A stretch of DNA of 25,341 nt from the NCBI GenBank assembly GCA_900549865.1, contig URPU01000027.1:1-25341 (forward strand), given 5' to 3'. This DNA is from an uncultured Eubacteriales bacterium (GTDB taxonomy: Bacteria; Bacillota; Clostridia; Oscillospirales; Oscillospiraceae). Below are positions 8,080 through 14,528 of the stretch, in pieces. Position 1 is the first letter of the stretch. Each line of letters opens with the position of its first letter. A program made the position numbers and the translations under genes. The notes beneath the pieces were generated by a model. That model had not been told where the DNA came from. It saw nothing but the letters and a program-made list of their open reading frames with translations, and did not search any database.

Positions 8080-8233
8080 TTATGTAAATCATTTTATGTA
8101 TATTATATTATGTATCTTGTTTTATGTCGCTTCTATTACGTATATAAGATTATGTTGTTGATATTATGTTATATATTTTATGTTTATGATATTATGCAGA
8201 TTATAATATGTTAATAATATTATGTGTATATAT
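8080..8233. repeat. 11-unit, 14-bp periodic TTATGT array
   Basis: Hexamer TTATGT starts at 8080, 8094, 8108, 8122, 8136, 8150, 8164, 8178, 8192, 8206 and 8220, a spacing of exactly 14 throughout. Eight hexamers are perfect and three have one change (TTACGT at 8136, TTATGC at 8192, ATATGT at 8206). The eight bases between hexamers are variable but mostly A/T. The array fills the whole space between the T-run of the plus-strand terminator and the U-tract of the minus-strand terminator. A related three-unit array is at 16517-16558. Confidence 0.95.
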
Positions 8234-8235
8234 AA

Positions 8236-8263
8236 AGAAATCGGCGCGCCATTACGGCGCGCC
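8236..8263 (-). terminator. Terminator of the DtxR-type regulator gene
   Basis: GGCGCGCC at 8243-8250 and 8256-8263 form an 8-bp stem with a five-base loop. On the minus strand it is followed by GATTTCTTT, a modest U-tract, 23 bases after the regulator stop. Confidence 0.75.
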
Positions 8264-8286
8264 TTATTGCATTGGTCTGTATGCTG

Positions 8287-8700
8287 TTATTTTTCTTCCT
8301 TTTCCTGCTGCGTCTGGGCGGCCTCATGCTCCGCCACGACATGGCGGACGTGATCGCATATGGCCTCAAACGATACCTCACTCAAATCGTGCTCAAGCTT
8401 GCAGGCGTCTGTCTCGGCGATCTCCTTATCCACACCGAGCATCATAAGAAACCGCGTGAGGGATTTGTGCCTGTCGAGCATGCTGGAGGCGACCTCCATC
8501 CCGGAGGGCGTGAGAGTGATGAGTCCGTCCTTATCCATGGTGATATGCCCGCTTTCCTTCAAGCGCTTTGTGGCATAGGTCACGCTGGGCTTTGTAACGT
8601 TGAGCTGGGCCGCGATATCTATAGAACGGATGTAACCGTGCTTCTCTTTCATCATAAGCATGGCTTCAAGGTAGTCCTCAGCCGCTTTCTGTATTGCCAT
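8287..8700 (-). CDS. DtxR/MntR-family metal-dependent transcriptional regulator
   Basis: The 137-residue protein has an N-terminal winged helix (recognition helix in VTKPSVTYATKRLKESG, about 35-51, wing in DGLITLTPSG) and a metal-binding dimerisation domain. It lacks the C-terminal SH3-like domain, so it is a short MntR-sized form. Ligand-equivalent residues are D9 and E12 (as in MntR), H78, then C100, E103 and H104 in DACKLEH, where the cysteine matches DtxR/IdeR rather than the MntR glutamate. That suggests Fe2+ sensing, in keeping with its position opposite the feo genes; this is inference. It probably represses feo and itself through GGTTA-N8-TAACC sites in the shared 205-base divergent region. 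Its Shine-Dalgarno is weak. Confidence 0.92.
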   Translation of the reverse strand: MAIQKAAEDYLEAMLMMKEKHGYIRSIDIAAQLNVTKPSVTYATKRLKESGHITMDKDGLITLTPSGMEVASSMLDRHKSLTRFLMMLGVDKEIAETDACKLEHDLSEVSFEAICDHVRHVVAEHEAAQTQQEKEEK

Positions 8701-8739
8701 AGTATAAATACACCAACTTCCCGGAATTATGTATACTTA

Positions 8740-8757
8740 AGTTAACACAGTTTAACC
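8740..8757. promoter_or_regulatory. Candidate metal-regulator operator (regulator-proximal)
   Basis: AGTTA-N8-TAACC, one mismatch from the perfect GGTTA-N8-TAACC dyad at 8831-8848. It lies 40-57 bases upstream of the regulator's start, where it could mediate autoregulation. Confidence 0.5.
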
Positions 8758-8794
8758 GAAATTGCAAGAACTTTAAAAAAATTAATATTGCCTA

Positions 8795-8823
8795 TTGACA
8801 TTTGCGGTTAGGTATGTTAAACT
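8795..8823 (+). promoter_or_regulatory. feo operon promoter
   Basis: TTGACA at 8795-8800, a 17-bp spacer, and TAAACT at 8818-8823. An imperfect dyad copy (GGTTA at 8806-8810 with AAACT at 8819-8823) overlaps the spacer and -10, so a bound repressor would block RNA polymerase. Confidence 0.75.
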
Positions 8824-8830
8824 TCAGCAC

Positions 8831-8848
8831 GGTTAAGGGAACTTAACC
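8831..8848. promoter_or_regulatory. Candidate DtxR-family operator at the feo transcription start
   Basis: Perfect dyad GGTTAAGGGAACTTAACC (seven-base arms, four-base centre), just after the -10 box, covering the expected +1. The arms resemble DtxR/IdeR half-sites (GGTTAG/CTAACC), but the arm spacing is wider than in the classical 19-bp box. Confidence 0.65.
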
Positions 8849-8905
8849 AATATATTTCACCCTCAGTTAAAGAGTTCTAATTGCAGAGAGAAGGTGGAGA
8901 AAGAT

Positions 8906-9118
8906 ATGATGCCTCTTGCACTGGCAGACTCCGGAGAAGAGAACATAATCCGAAAGATAGGCGGTTCGCCGGAGGTGAAGAAGCACCTGGAGGATCTGGG
9001 CTTTGTTGTGGGCGACACCGTAACGGTCGTGACGACCCTCAATGGCAACGTGATCGTCAAGGTCAAAGAGGCGCGCGTGGCAATAAGCGAAGAAATGGCG
9101 CGCAAGATCATGGTTTAA
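8906..9118 (+). CDS. feoA: Ferrous iron transport protein A (first copy)
   Basis: A 70-residue FeoA/SH3-like domain protein with the typical core KKHLEDLGFVVGDTVTVVTTLNGNVIVKV and the ending VAISEEMARKIMV. FeoA is a small cytosolic protein that supports Fe2+ uptake by FeoB. I placed the start at the ATG at 8906 because GGTGGAG is 6 bases upstream; the in-frame GTG at 8894 would lie inside that site. It is first in the operon, 31 bases before the second feoA. Confidence 0.92.
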   Translation: MMPLALADSGEENIIRKIGGSPEVKKHLEDLGFVVGDTVTVVTTLNGNVIVKVKEARVAISEEMARKIMV

Positions 9119-9149
9119 TCAATTATTGATTATAGGAGGAGATCAGAGA

Positions 9150-9371
9150 ATGAACACACTCAAGCAGGCGAAGATCGGCGACACCGTCAAGGTTGTCAGG
9201 CTTCACGGCGAGGGTCCTGTAAAGCGCCGCATCATGGACATGGGCATAACCAAGGGCACTGAGGTCTATATACGCAAGGTCGCCCCCCTCGGAGATCCCA
9301 TTGAAGTGACCGTGCGCGGCTACGAGCTGTCGCTGCGCAAGGCTGACGCCGAGATGATTGAGGTCGAATAA
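9150..9371 (+). CDS. feoA: Ferrous iron transport protein A (second copy)
   Basis: A 73-residue FeoA domain protein, clearly different in sequence from the first copy: AKIGDTVKVVRLHGEGPVKRRIMDMGITKGTEVYIRKVAPLGDP, then VRGYELSLRKADAEMIEVE. This copy keeps the classical FeoA pattern (RRIMDMGITKGTEV) better than the first. The start at 9150 has AGGAGGAG 8 bases upstream; the longer frame from 9126 has no such site. Two FeoA proteins before FeoB are common in Clostridia and may have distinct partners. It is followed by 63 bases containing a GGTTAA half-site just before the feoB Shine-Dalgarno. Confidence 0.93.
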   Translation: MNTLKQAKIGDTVKVVRLHGEGPVKRRIMDMGITKGTEVYIRKVAPLGDPIEVTVRGYELSLRKADAEMIEVE

Positions 9372-9434
9372 GCCAAAAGTCATCAATTTTATTGTTTTAT
9401 TGTAAGTGGTTAACTTAAAAGGAGTTTGAATCAG

Positions 9435-11834
9435 ATGGACAAACAGATCAAGATCGCTCTTGCCGGTAACCCTAACTGCGGCAAGACAACACTGTTCAAT
9501 GCACTCACCGGCTCCAACCAGTTCGTTGGCAACTGGCCCGGCGTCACCGTTGAAAAGAAGGAAGGCAAGCTGAAAAAGCATGACGACGTCGTCATCATGG
9601 ACCTTCCCGGTATATACTCTCTCTCCCCGTACACGCTGGAAGAGGTCGTCGCGCGCAACTATCTTATTGAAGAGCGCCCCGACGCCATTCTGAACATCAT
9701 CGACGGCACCAACCTTGAGCGTAACCTTTACCTCACGACTCAGCTCACCGAGCTGGGCATCCCCGTTGTCATCGCCGTCAACATGATAGACGTCGTGCGC
9801 AAGGCCGGCGACAGCATCAACGTCAAGGAGCTGTCCCGTGAGCTTGGCTGCCCGGTCGTCGAGATCTCCGCTCTTAAGGGCGAGGGCGTCATGGAGGCCG
9901 CCGAGGCCGCCATCGAGGCCGCAAAGAACGGCAAGACCATCCCCATGCACACCTTCTCCGGCCCGGTCGAGCATGCGATCGCCCACATTGAAGAGGCCGT
10001 TGTGCACGAGATGCCCGAAGAGCAGCAGCGCTGGTACGCGATAAAGGTTTTTGAGCGCGACGACAAGGTGCTTGAGAAGCTGCACATCGCGGACGACGTC
10101 AAGGCGCATGTCGAAGAGGACATCACCGCAGCCGAGAAGGAGCTGGACGACGACGCCGAGAGCATCATCACCAACGAGCGCTACATCTACATAGCACAGC
10201 TTATCAAGGGCTGCTACAAGAAGAAGAACAAGGGCGGCCTGAGCACCTCCGATAAGATAGACAAGATAGTCACGAACCGCTGGCTCGGCCTTCCGATATT
10301 CGCGGTCGTAATGTTCCTGGTATACTACCTCGCAATGGTCACTGTCGGCGCATCCGCGACCGACTGGGCAAACGACGGCCTGTTCGGCGACGGCTGGCAC
10401 CTGTTCGGCATCGGCTCCGCCGCGTACAACGAAGTCGCCGAAGAGTGGGGCGACGCAGCCACGATAGTTGACGGCTACGACGCATACGTCGAAGAAAACG
10501 GCGAGCCCGCAGACGGCGTGTTCACCTACACCGTTGAAGACGAAGAAACCCTCGCAACTGAGGAAGAGACCGCGACCGTTGCGGACTACGAGGAAGCGCT
10601 TGCTACCCTCGAAGAGCTCGGCGACGAGCCCGACCCCGCGGATTACGGCGTATGGGTCCCCGGTATCCCTGTTCTCATCGGCAACGGCCTTGAGGCTGTC
10701 GGCTGTGCAGACTGGCTGAGCGGACTTATCCTTGACGGTATTGTAGCCGGTGTCGGCGCAGTTCTGGGCTTCGTGCCGCAGATGCTGGTGCTGTTCCTGC
10801 TGCTTGCATTCCTTGAGGCCTGCGGCTACATGGCGCGTATCGCATTCGTGCTTGACCGTATATTCCGCAAGTTCGGCCTTTCCGGCAAATCCTTCATCCC
10901 CATGCTCATCGGTACCGGCTGCGGTATCCCCGGCGTCATGGCTTCCCGTACCATCGAGAACGAGCGTGACCGCCGTATGACCATCATGACCACAACCTTT
11001 ATCCCCTGCGGCGCAAAGGTCCCCTTCATCGCAATGATCGCGGGCGCTATCTTCAACGGCTCCGCGTGGGTCGCTACCTCCGCTTACTTCGTCGGTATGG
11101 CTGCGATCATCATCTCCGGCATTATGCTTAAGAAGACCAAGATGTTTGCCGGCGACCCCGCCCCCTTCGTTATGGAGCTGCCTGCATACCACTGGCCGAC
11201 TCTCGGCAACGTTCTCCGTTCCATGTGGGAGCGCGGCTGGAGCTTCATCAAGAAGGCCGGCACGATAATCCTTCTGTCCACTATCCTCGTTTGGTTCACC
11301 ACTTACTTCGGTGTTGTTGACGGCGCGTTCCGTATGCTCTCCGAGGACGAGATCGACTACTCCATCCTTGCCGCAGTCGGCAATGCTATCGCTTGGATAT
11401 TCGCTCCTCTTGGCTGGGGCAACTGGCAGGCAGTCGTCGCCTCCATCACCGGCCTTATCGCAAAGGAGAACATCGTCGGCACGATGGGCATCCTCTACGG
11501 CGGCGCTGGCGATGTGTACGCAACTCTCGCCGCGACCTTCACGCCCATCACCGGCTACTCCTTCCTCGTGTTCAACCTGCTGTGCGCACCTTGCTTCGCG
11601 GCAATCGGCGCTATCAAGCGCGAGATGAACAACGCAAAGTGGACTTGGTTCGCCATCGGCTACCAGTGCGGCTTCGCCTACATCGTGGCACTGATGATCA
11701 ACCAGTTCGGCGGCCTGTTCACCGGCAATGGCAATGTGATCGGCGTTATCTTCGCCGTGGCCGCGCTTGCGGGCATCATCTACATGCTGGTCCGTCCTTA
11801 CAAGGAGGCCACCAAGCTCTCCACCAAGCTCTGA
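9435..11834 (+). CDS. feoB: Ferrous iron transport protein B with an acidic extracytoplasmic insertion
   Basis: FeoB is the GTPase-linked Fe2+ permease of the inner membrane. In 799 residues the order is a G domain with P-loop GNPNCGKT (11-18), switch region PGVTVEKKEG, G3 DLPG (56-59), G4 NMID (116-119) and G5 SALKG (145-149). A helical GDI-like segment runs to about 265, and the membrane domain begins near 284 with two Gate-type regions (VLGFVPQMLVLFLLLAFLEACGYMAR and LCAPCFAAIGAIKRE). Between the first and second membrane segments (about 332-405) there is an unusual acidic stretch rich in E, D, T and Y, probably facing outward. The start ATG at 9435 has AAGGAG 10 bases upstream; a TTG at 9426 is less likely. 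It is followed by a FeoB-associated small protein. Confidence 0.97.
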   Translation: MDKQIKIALAGNPNCGKTTLFNALTGSNQFVGNWPGVTVEKKEGKLKKHDDVVIMDLPGIYSLSPYTLEEVVARNYLIEERPDAILNIIDGTNLERNLYLTTQLTELGIPVVIAVNMIDVVRKAGDSINVKELSRELGCPVVEISALKGEGVMEAAEAAIEAAKNGKTIPMHTFSGPVEHAIAHIEEAVVHEMPEEQQRWYAIKVFERDDKVLEKLHIADDVKAHVEEDITAAEKELDDDAESIITNERYIYIAQLIKGCYKKKNKGGLSTSDKIDKIVTNRWLGLPIFAVVMFLVYYLAMVTVGASATDWANDGLFGDGWHLFGIGSAAYNEVAEEWGDAATIVDGYDAYVEENGEPADGVFTYTVEDEETLATEEETATVADYEEALATLEELGDEPDPADYGVWVPGIPVLIGNGLEAVGCADWLSGLILDGIVAGVGAVLGFVPQMLVLFLLLAFLEACGYMARIAFVLDRIFRKFGLSGKSFIPMLIGTGCGIPGVMASRTIENERDRRMTIMTTTFIPCGAKVPFIAMIAGAIFNGSAWVATSAYFVGMAAIIISGIMLKKTKMFAGDPAPFVMELPAYHWPTLGNVLRSMWERGWSFIKKAGTIILLSTILVWFTTYFGVVDGAFRMLSEDEIDYSILAAVGNAIAWIFAPLGWGNWQAVVASITGLIAKENIVGTMGILYGGAGDVYATLAATFTPITGYSFLVFNLLCAPCFAAIGAIKREMNNAKWTWFAIGYQCGFAYIVALMINQFGGLFTGNGNVIGVIFAVAALAGIIYMLVRPYKEATKLSTKL

Positions 11835-11844
11835 TAGCTTGACA

Positions 11845-11892
11845 CCGCGCATGAGAGAGCGGCGCGCTGCGGCGCAAAGCTCTCCCGCGCGG
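11845..11892 (+). other. Large stem-loop after feoB
   Basis: Outer stem CCGCGC/GCGCGG, middle stem GAGAGC/GCTCTC and a small inner GCGC hairpin make one extended structure in the 104-base gap before the next gene. There is no T-run, so it looks like an mRNA stability or processing element rather than a terminator. Confidence 0.6.
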
Positions 11893-11938
11893 AACCTGAT
11901 TTGACTACTACTCAATTCTTCGAAAGGAGTGAGTTTCC

Positions 11939-12115
11939 ATGACAGCTTTTCTTGCCGCCAACCTTTCCACTATCCTTATTTGCATTGTACTGATAGCCAT
12001 TGTCGTTTCCATCTCCATATACCTCGTGCGTCAGAAAAAGCAGGGAAAGTCCTCCTGCGGCGCGGGCTGCGCACACTGTGCCATGCACGGTGAGTGCCAC
12101 AGCTGCCGCAAGTAA
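11939..12115 (+). CDS. FeoB-associated Cys-rich membrane protein
   Basis: A 58-residue protein: one membrane helix (about 9-30, with C15 inside it), a short basic stretch RQKKQGK, then a cytoplasmic-side or outer tail with five cysteines and two histidines (C40, C44, C47, C53, C56, H46, H50), in the pattern CGAGCAHC then CHSC. This matches the FeoB-associated Cys-rich family (Pfam PF12669) in length, layout and position right after feoB. The tail probably binds iron or takes part in metal hand-over to or from FeoB; no mechanism is established. AAAGGAG lies 9 bases before the ATG. A hairpin follows at 12122. Confidence 0.93.
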   Translation: MTAFLAANLSTILICIVLIAIVVSISIYLVRQKKQGKSSCGAGCAHCAMHGECHSCRK

Positions 12116-12121
12116 GAAAAC

Positions 12122-12160
12122 GGGAGATGCAGTTCTCACCTCTCTGCATCTCCCATATTT
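12122..12160 (+). terminator. Hairpin, weak terminator or attenuator
   Basis: Perfect 11-bp stem GGGAGATGCAG (12122-12132) / CTGCATCTCCC (12144-12154), followed by only ATATTT. It lies between the small Cys-rich protein and the second regulator and may reduce expression of the distal genes. Confidence 0.6.
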
Positions 12161-12170
12161 CGACTCTGGA

Positions 12171-12188
12171 GGTTAACTATGTCTAACC
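12171..12188. promoter_or_regulatory. Candidate metal-regulator operator over a start codon
   Basis: GGTTAACTATGTCTAACC has the same GGTTA-N8-TAACC geometry as the feo operator at 8831-8848. It contains the ATG (12179-12181) of the second regulator, so binding would act as a roadblock or the site may serve autoregulation. Confidence 0.5.
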
Positions 12189-12556
12189 AAGACGCCCGGC
12201 TCACCGCTTCAAACATAAAGTACCTTATCAGCATGTGGGAGCTGGGAGCCGCCGAGCACGGCATACACAGCATAGACCTTGCAAAGAAGATGAATATCTC
12301 AAAGCCGAGCACCCACGCAATGGTGCTGAACCTGTGCGCAAAGGGGCTGGCCAGCAAGGACGAGCATGCCGTGCTGCGCCTGACACACGAGGGCGCGGCG
12401 CTTGCGGAGCAATGCGCGCGCTGCTATGAGCCGCTCATCTGCCGAATGACTCAGCTTTTGAAGCTTGGCGCGGACGAGTGTGCGGACGCGGCCTGCTCTA
12501 TACTGACGCAGGTGCAAGGGCGGCTGCCGGAGTTCACATCCGGGCTTGAAGCATAG
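12179..12556 (+). CDS. Divergent DtxR-like winged-helix regulator, Cys-rich, metal ligands replaced
   Basis: The 125-residue protein aligns with the N-terminal two domains of DtxR-family regulators and with the regulator at 8287. HGIHSIDLAKKMNISKPSTHAMVLNLCAKGL (about 28-57) corresponds to HGYIRSIDIAAQLNVTKPSVTYATKRLKESG there, and the wing LRLTHEGAALAEQ is also shared. However, the positions that bind metal in DtxR/MntR are not kept: D becomes K, E becomes I, the H after R becomes C82, and the E-H pair near the end is lost. Instead there are six cysteines (C53, C79, C82, C88, C101, C106), including CARC. It may sense iron, an Fe-S cluster, zinc or redox through cysteines; this is inference. 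The Shine-Dalgarno GGAGG is 9 bases upstream. A MarR-family label is the alternative. Confidence 0.75.
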   Translation: MSNQDARLTASNIKYLISMWELGAAEHGIHSIDLAKKMNISKPSTHAMVLNLCAKGLASKDEHAVLRLTHEGAALAEQCARCYEPLICRMTQLLKLGADECADAACSILTQVQGRLPEFTSGLEA

Positions 12557-12609
12557 CTGGCCTATATCTTATATCTAATCTATTCAATTCATGCAAAGGA
12601 GCGTTCACA

Positions 12610-12867
12610 ATGTTTGAAACGATCATTAAAGTTGACGGCATGGCGTGCGGAATGTGCGAGGCGCACGTGAACGACGCCGTGCGCAATGCGATGCGCGTGA
12701 AGAAGGTATCCTCCTCGCATACCAAGGGCGAGACGGTCATCATAAGCGAAGAAGAGCCCGACAAGGACGCGCTGAGCGCCGCCATAAACGCCACCGGCTA
12801 TGAGGTGCGCGGCATAAGCGTGCAGCCCTATGAAAAGAAGGGCCTGTTCGGCTTCGGAAAGAAATAA
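12610..12867 (+). CDS. HMA-domain metallochaperone-like protein
   Basis: The 85-residue protein is a single heavy-metal-associated domain with the GMACGMC motif (C13, C16) in the first loop, the conserved hydrophobic core and the GYEV ending of the fold, plus a short C-terminal tail YEKKGLFGFGKK. CopZ/Atx1-type proteins bind Cu(I) or Zn through the CxxC pair. Here it closes an iron-uptake operon and has no copper ATPase nearby, so the metal is open. AAAGGAG lies 8 bases before the ATG, and a strong terminator follows 32 bases after the stop. Confidence 0.88.
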   Translation: MFETIIKVDGMACGMCEAHVNDAVRNAMRVKKVSSSHTKGETVIISEEEPDKDALSAAINATGYEVRGISVQPYEKKGLFGFGKK

Positions 12868-12899
12868 ATGCCGCCCAGCCTGTTGCCGGCAATCTTACG

Positions 12900-12936
12900 C
12901 CCCCTGTTTTCACGGAAAATAGGGGGTGTTTTTTTG
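12900..12936 (+). terminator. Rho-independent terminator of the feo operon
   Basis: Stem CCCCCTGTTTT / AAAATAGGGGG (11 bp with one G-U pair) around the loop CACGG, followed by TGTTTTTTT. It is a clear end to the feo-HMA transcription unit. Two TATAAT-like boxes at 12938 and 12950 just after it may belong to the promoter of the next operon, but no good -35 was seen. Confidence 0.93.
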
Positions 12937-13007
12937 TATAATTCTGCTGTATAATAGTAAATTACAGTATGCTGTCCATGCTGTCACTTCTGATACAAAG
13001 GACGACG

Positions 13008-14513
13008 ATGATGCTTTTCAACTCTTATTCTTTTCTGTGCTTCTTCCCGATCGTTACACTCATTTTCTTCGTGATCCCGAAAAAGGCGCGGTACATATGG
13101 CTGCTTGCGGCAAGCTATTACTTCTATATGAGCGTGAACGCGAAATATGCGCTGCTGCTCGCCGTATCGACGCTCACGACATACTTCGGCGCGCTGGCGC
13201 TGGATTCGGCGGTATTCGCGCACGGCGGGAAATATGCCCGGTTCAGGAAGCTCGTGTTCGTGCTGTGCATCATCGTCAATCTCGGCATACTGGTCTTCTA
13301 CAAATACTTCGGCTTCCTGCTGGGAAACGTCAACAAACTGCTGTCCATGGTTGGCGTCAGCACCGTCGGAAGCGGATTCAGCGTCGTTCTGCCGGTTGGC
13401 ATCTCTTTCTACACCTTTCAGGTGCTTGGCTATCTCATCGACGTGTCTCGCGGCAAGGTGCGCGCAGAACGGAACATTCTGAGATATGCGCTGTTCGTGT
13501 CCTTCTTCCCACAGCTCATATCCGGTCCGATAGGCCGCGCAGGAAGCCTTATGCCGCAGATAGACAACTGCGAAAACATAAAGGTCTGGGATAGAGAGCG
13601 CATATGCAGCGGGCTTATCATCGCGCTGTGGGGGTATTTTCAGAAGCTGGTCATTGCGGACAGGGCAAGCTTATTCGTCAACGAGATATTCTCAGCCTAC
13701 AGCACCTTCGGCAGCGTGGAGCTGCTGCTGGGCGCAATGTTGTACACAGTGCAGATATACTGCGACTTCTCCGGCTATTCGCTTATCGCCCTGGGTACAG
13801 CGAAGGTGATTGGCTTCGACCTGACAGAGAACTTCGACGCGCCGTACTTTGCCGCGTCTGTCAAGGAGTTCTGGCGCAGATGGCACATATCACTGAGCAC
13901 ATGGTTCAGGGATTACCTGTACTTTCCTCTCGGCGGAAGCCGGTGCAGTAAGGCGCGCAAGTACTTCAACCTGATGGTGACCTTCCTCGTAAGCGGGCTG
14001 TGGCACGGCGCAAGCTGGAGCTTCGTCGTCTGGGGCGCGGTGCACGGCGCATATCAGATAATCGGCGACCTGCTGCGACCAGTGAAGGAACGCGTGCGCA
14101 CGCGTCTGAACGTCAACACGGGCTGTTTCAGCTACAGGCTGGGGCAGGTGCTGATAACCGATCTGTTGGTATGCATTGCGTGGATATTTTTCAAGATGGG
14201 TTCATTCACAGACGCACTGCGGTACATTCTGCGCATCATCACGCGGCCGGATCCGTGGGTGCTGCACAACGGCAGTCTGTTCGTGCACGGGCTGGATCAG
14301 CGGCAGTTTGCGATACTTCTCTTTGCAATGGTGCTGCTGCTTATATTCGACGCGCTGCGCTATGCAAAGGGGCTGCGGATAGACGAAGTCCTCGCCGGGC
14401 AGAACCTGTGGTTCAGGTGGGGCGTGATATACTTCATTCTCTTCGCCGTGTTGATCTACGGCGTATACGGGCCGACCTATGACGCGTCCGCGTTCATATA
14501 CTTTCAATTCTGA
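13008..14513 (+). CDS. MBOAT-family membrane-bound O-acyltransferase (AlgI/DltB-like)
   Basis: A polytopic membrane protein of 501 residues with many hydrophobic segments starting at FLCFFPIVTLIFFVIP. It has the family signatures WRRWHISLSTWFRDYLYFPLGGS (H293) and VSGLWHGASWSFVVWG, with the presumed catalytic histidine H333. Such proteins move acyl groups, usually acetyl, across the membrane to sugars or cell-wall polymers, together with an SGNH-type partner. The gene 15 bases downstream encodes one. Start: the ATG pair at 13008/13011 has AAAGGA 5-8 bases upstream; the longer frame from 12969 has no site. The polymer modified is unknown, and no polysaccharide synthesis genes are in the window. 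Confidence 0.93.
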   Translation: MMLFNSYSFLCFFPIVTLIFFVIPKKARYIWLLAASYYFYMSVNAKYALLLAVSTLTTYFGALALDSAVFAHGGKYARFRKLVFVLCIIVNLGILVFYKYFGFLLGNVNKLLSMVGVSTVGSGFSVVLPVGISFYTFQVLGYLIDVSRGKVRAERNILRYALFVSFFPQLISGPIGRAGSLMPQIDNCENIKVWDRERICSGLIIALWGYFQKLVIADRASLFVNEIFSAYSTFGSVELLLGAMLYTVQIYCDFSGYSLIALGTAKVIGFDLTENFDAPYFAASVKEFWRRWHISLSTWFRDYLYFPLGGSRCSKARKYFNLMVTFLVSGLWHGASWSFVVWGAVHGAYQIIGDLLRPVKERVRTRLNVNTGCFSYRLGQVLITDLLVCIAWIFFKMGSFTDALRYILRIITRPDPWVLHNGSLFVHGLDQRQFAILLFAMVLLLIFDALRYAKGLRIDEVLAGQNLWFRWGVIYFILFAVLIYGVYGPTYDASAFIYFQF

Positions 14514-14528
14514 GGGAGGGGCGGGAAC

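Larger units (their letters stand above)
7930..8286. other. Gene-free convergent junction of 357 bases
   Basis: This stretch between the alpha-hydroxy-acid oxidizing gene (plus) and the DtxR regulator (minus) holds, in order, a 10-bp tandem repeat, about 50 bases of plain A/T-rich DNA, a plus-strand terminator, a 14-bp periodic TTATGT array, and the minus-strand terminator. No credible coding sequence was found. Confidence 0.9.

Noticed and set aside
8032..8214. A 60-codon open frame across the TTATGT array encoding a Tyr/Ile-rich peptide with 14-residue periodicity
   Set aside because: The peptide period follows directly from 3 x 14 bp, the hexamer cannot create stops in any frame, there is no Shine-Dalgarno, and the frame begins inside a terminator region.
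8080..8233. A miniature CRISPR array
   Set aside because: The conserved core is 6 bp and the spacer 8 bp, far too short, and no cas genes are present.
11839..11844. TTGACA just after feoB as a -35 box
   Set aside because: The DNA 17 bases downstream is GCGCGC, with no -10 box; it lies at the edge of a GC stem-loop.
9123..11915. A 930-codon open frame on the minus strand
   Set aside because: It lies antisense to feoA and feoB and has no recognisable domain; the sense frames have clear motifs and ribosome sites.
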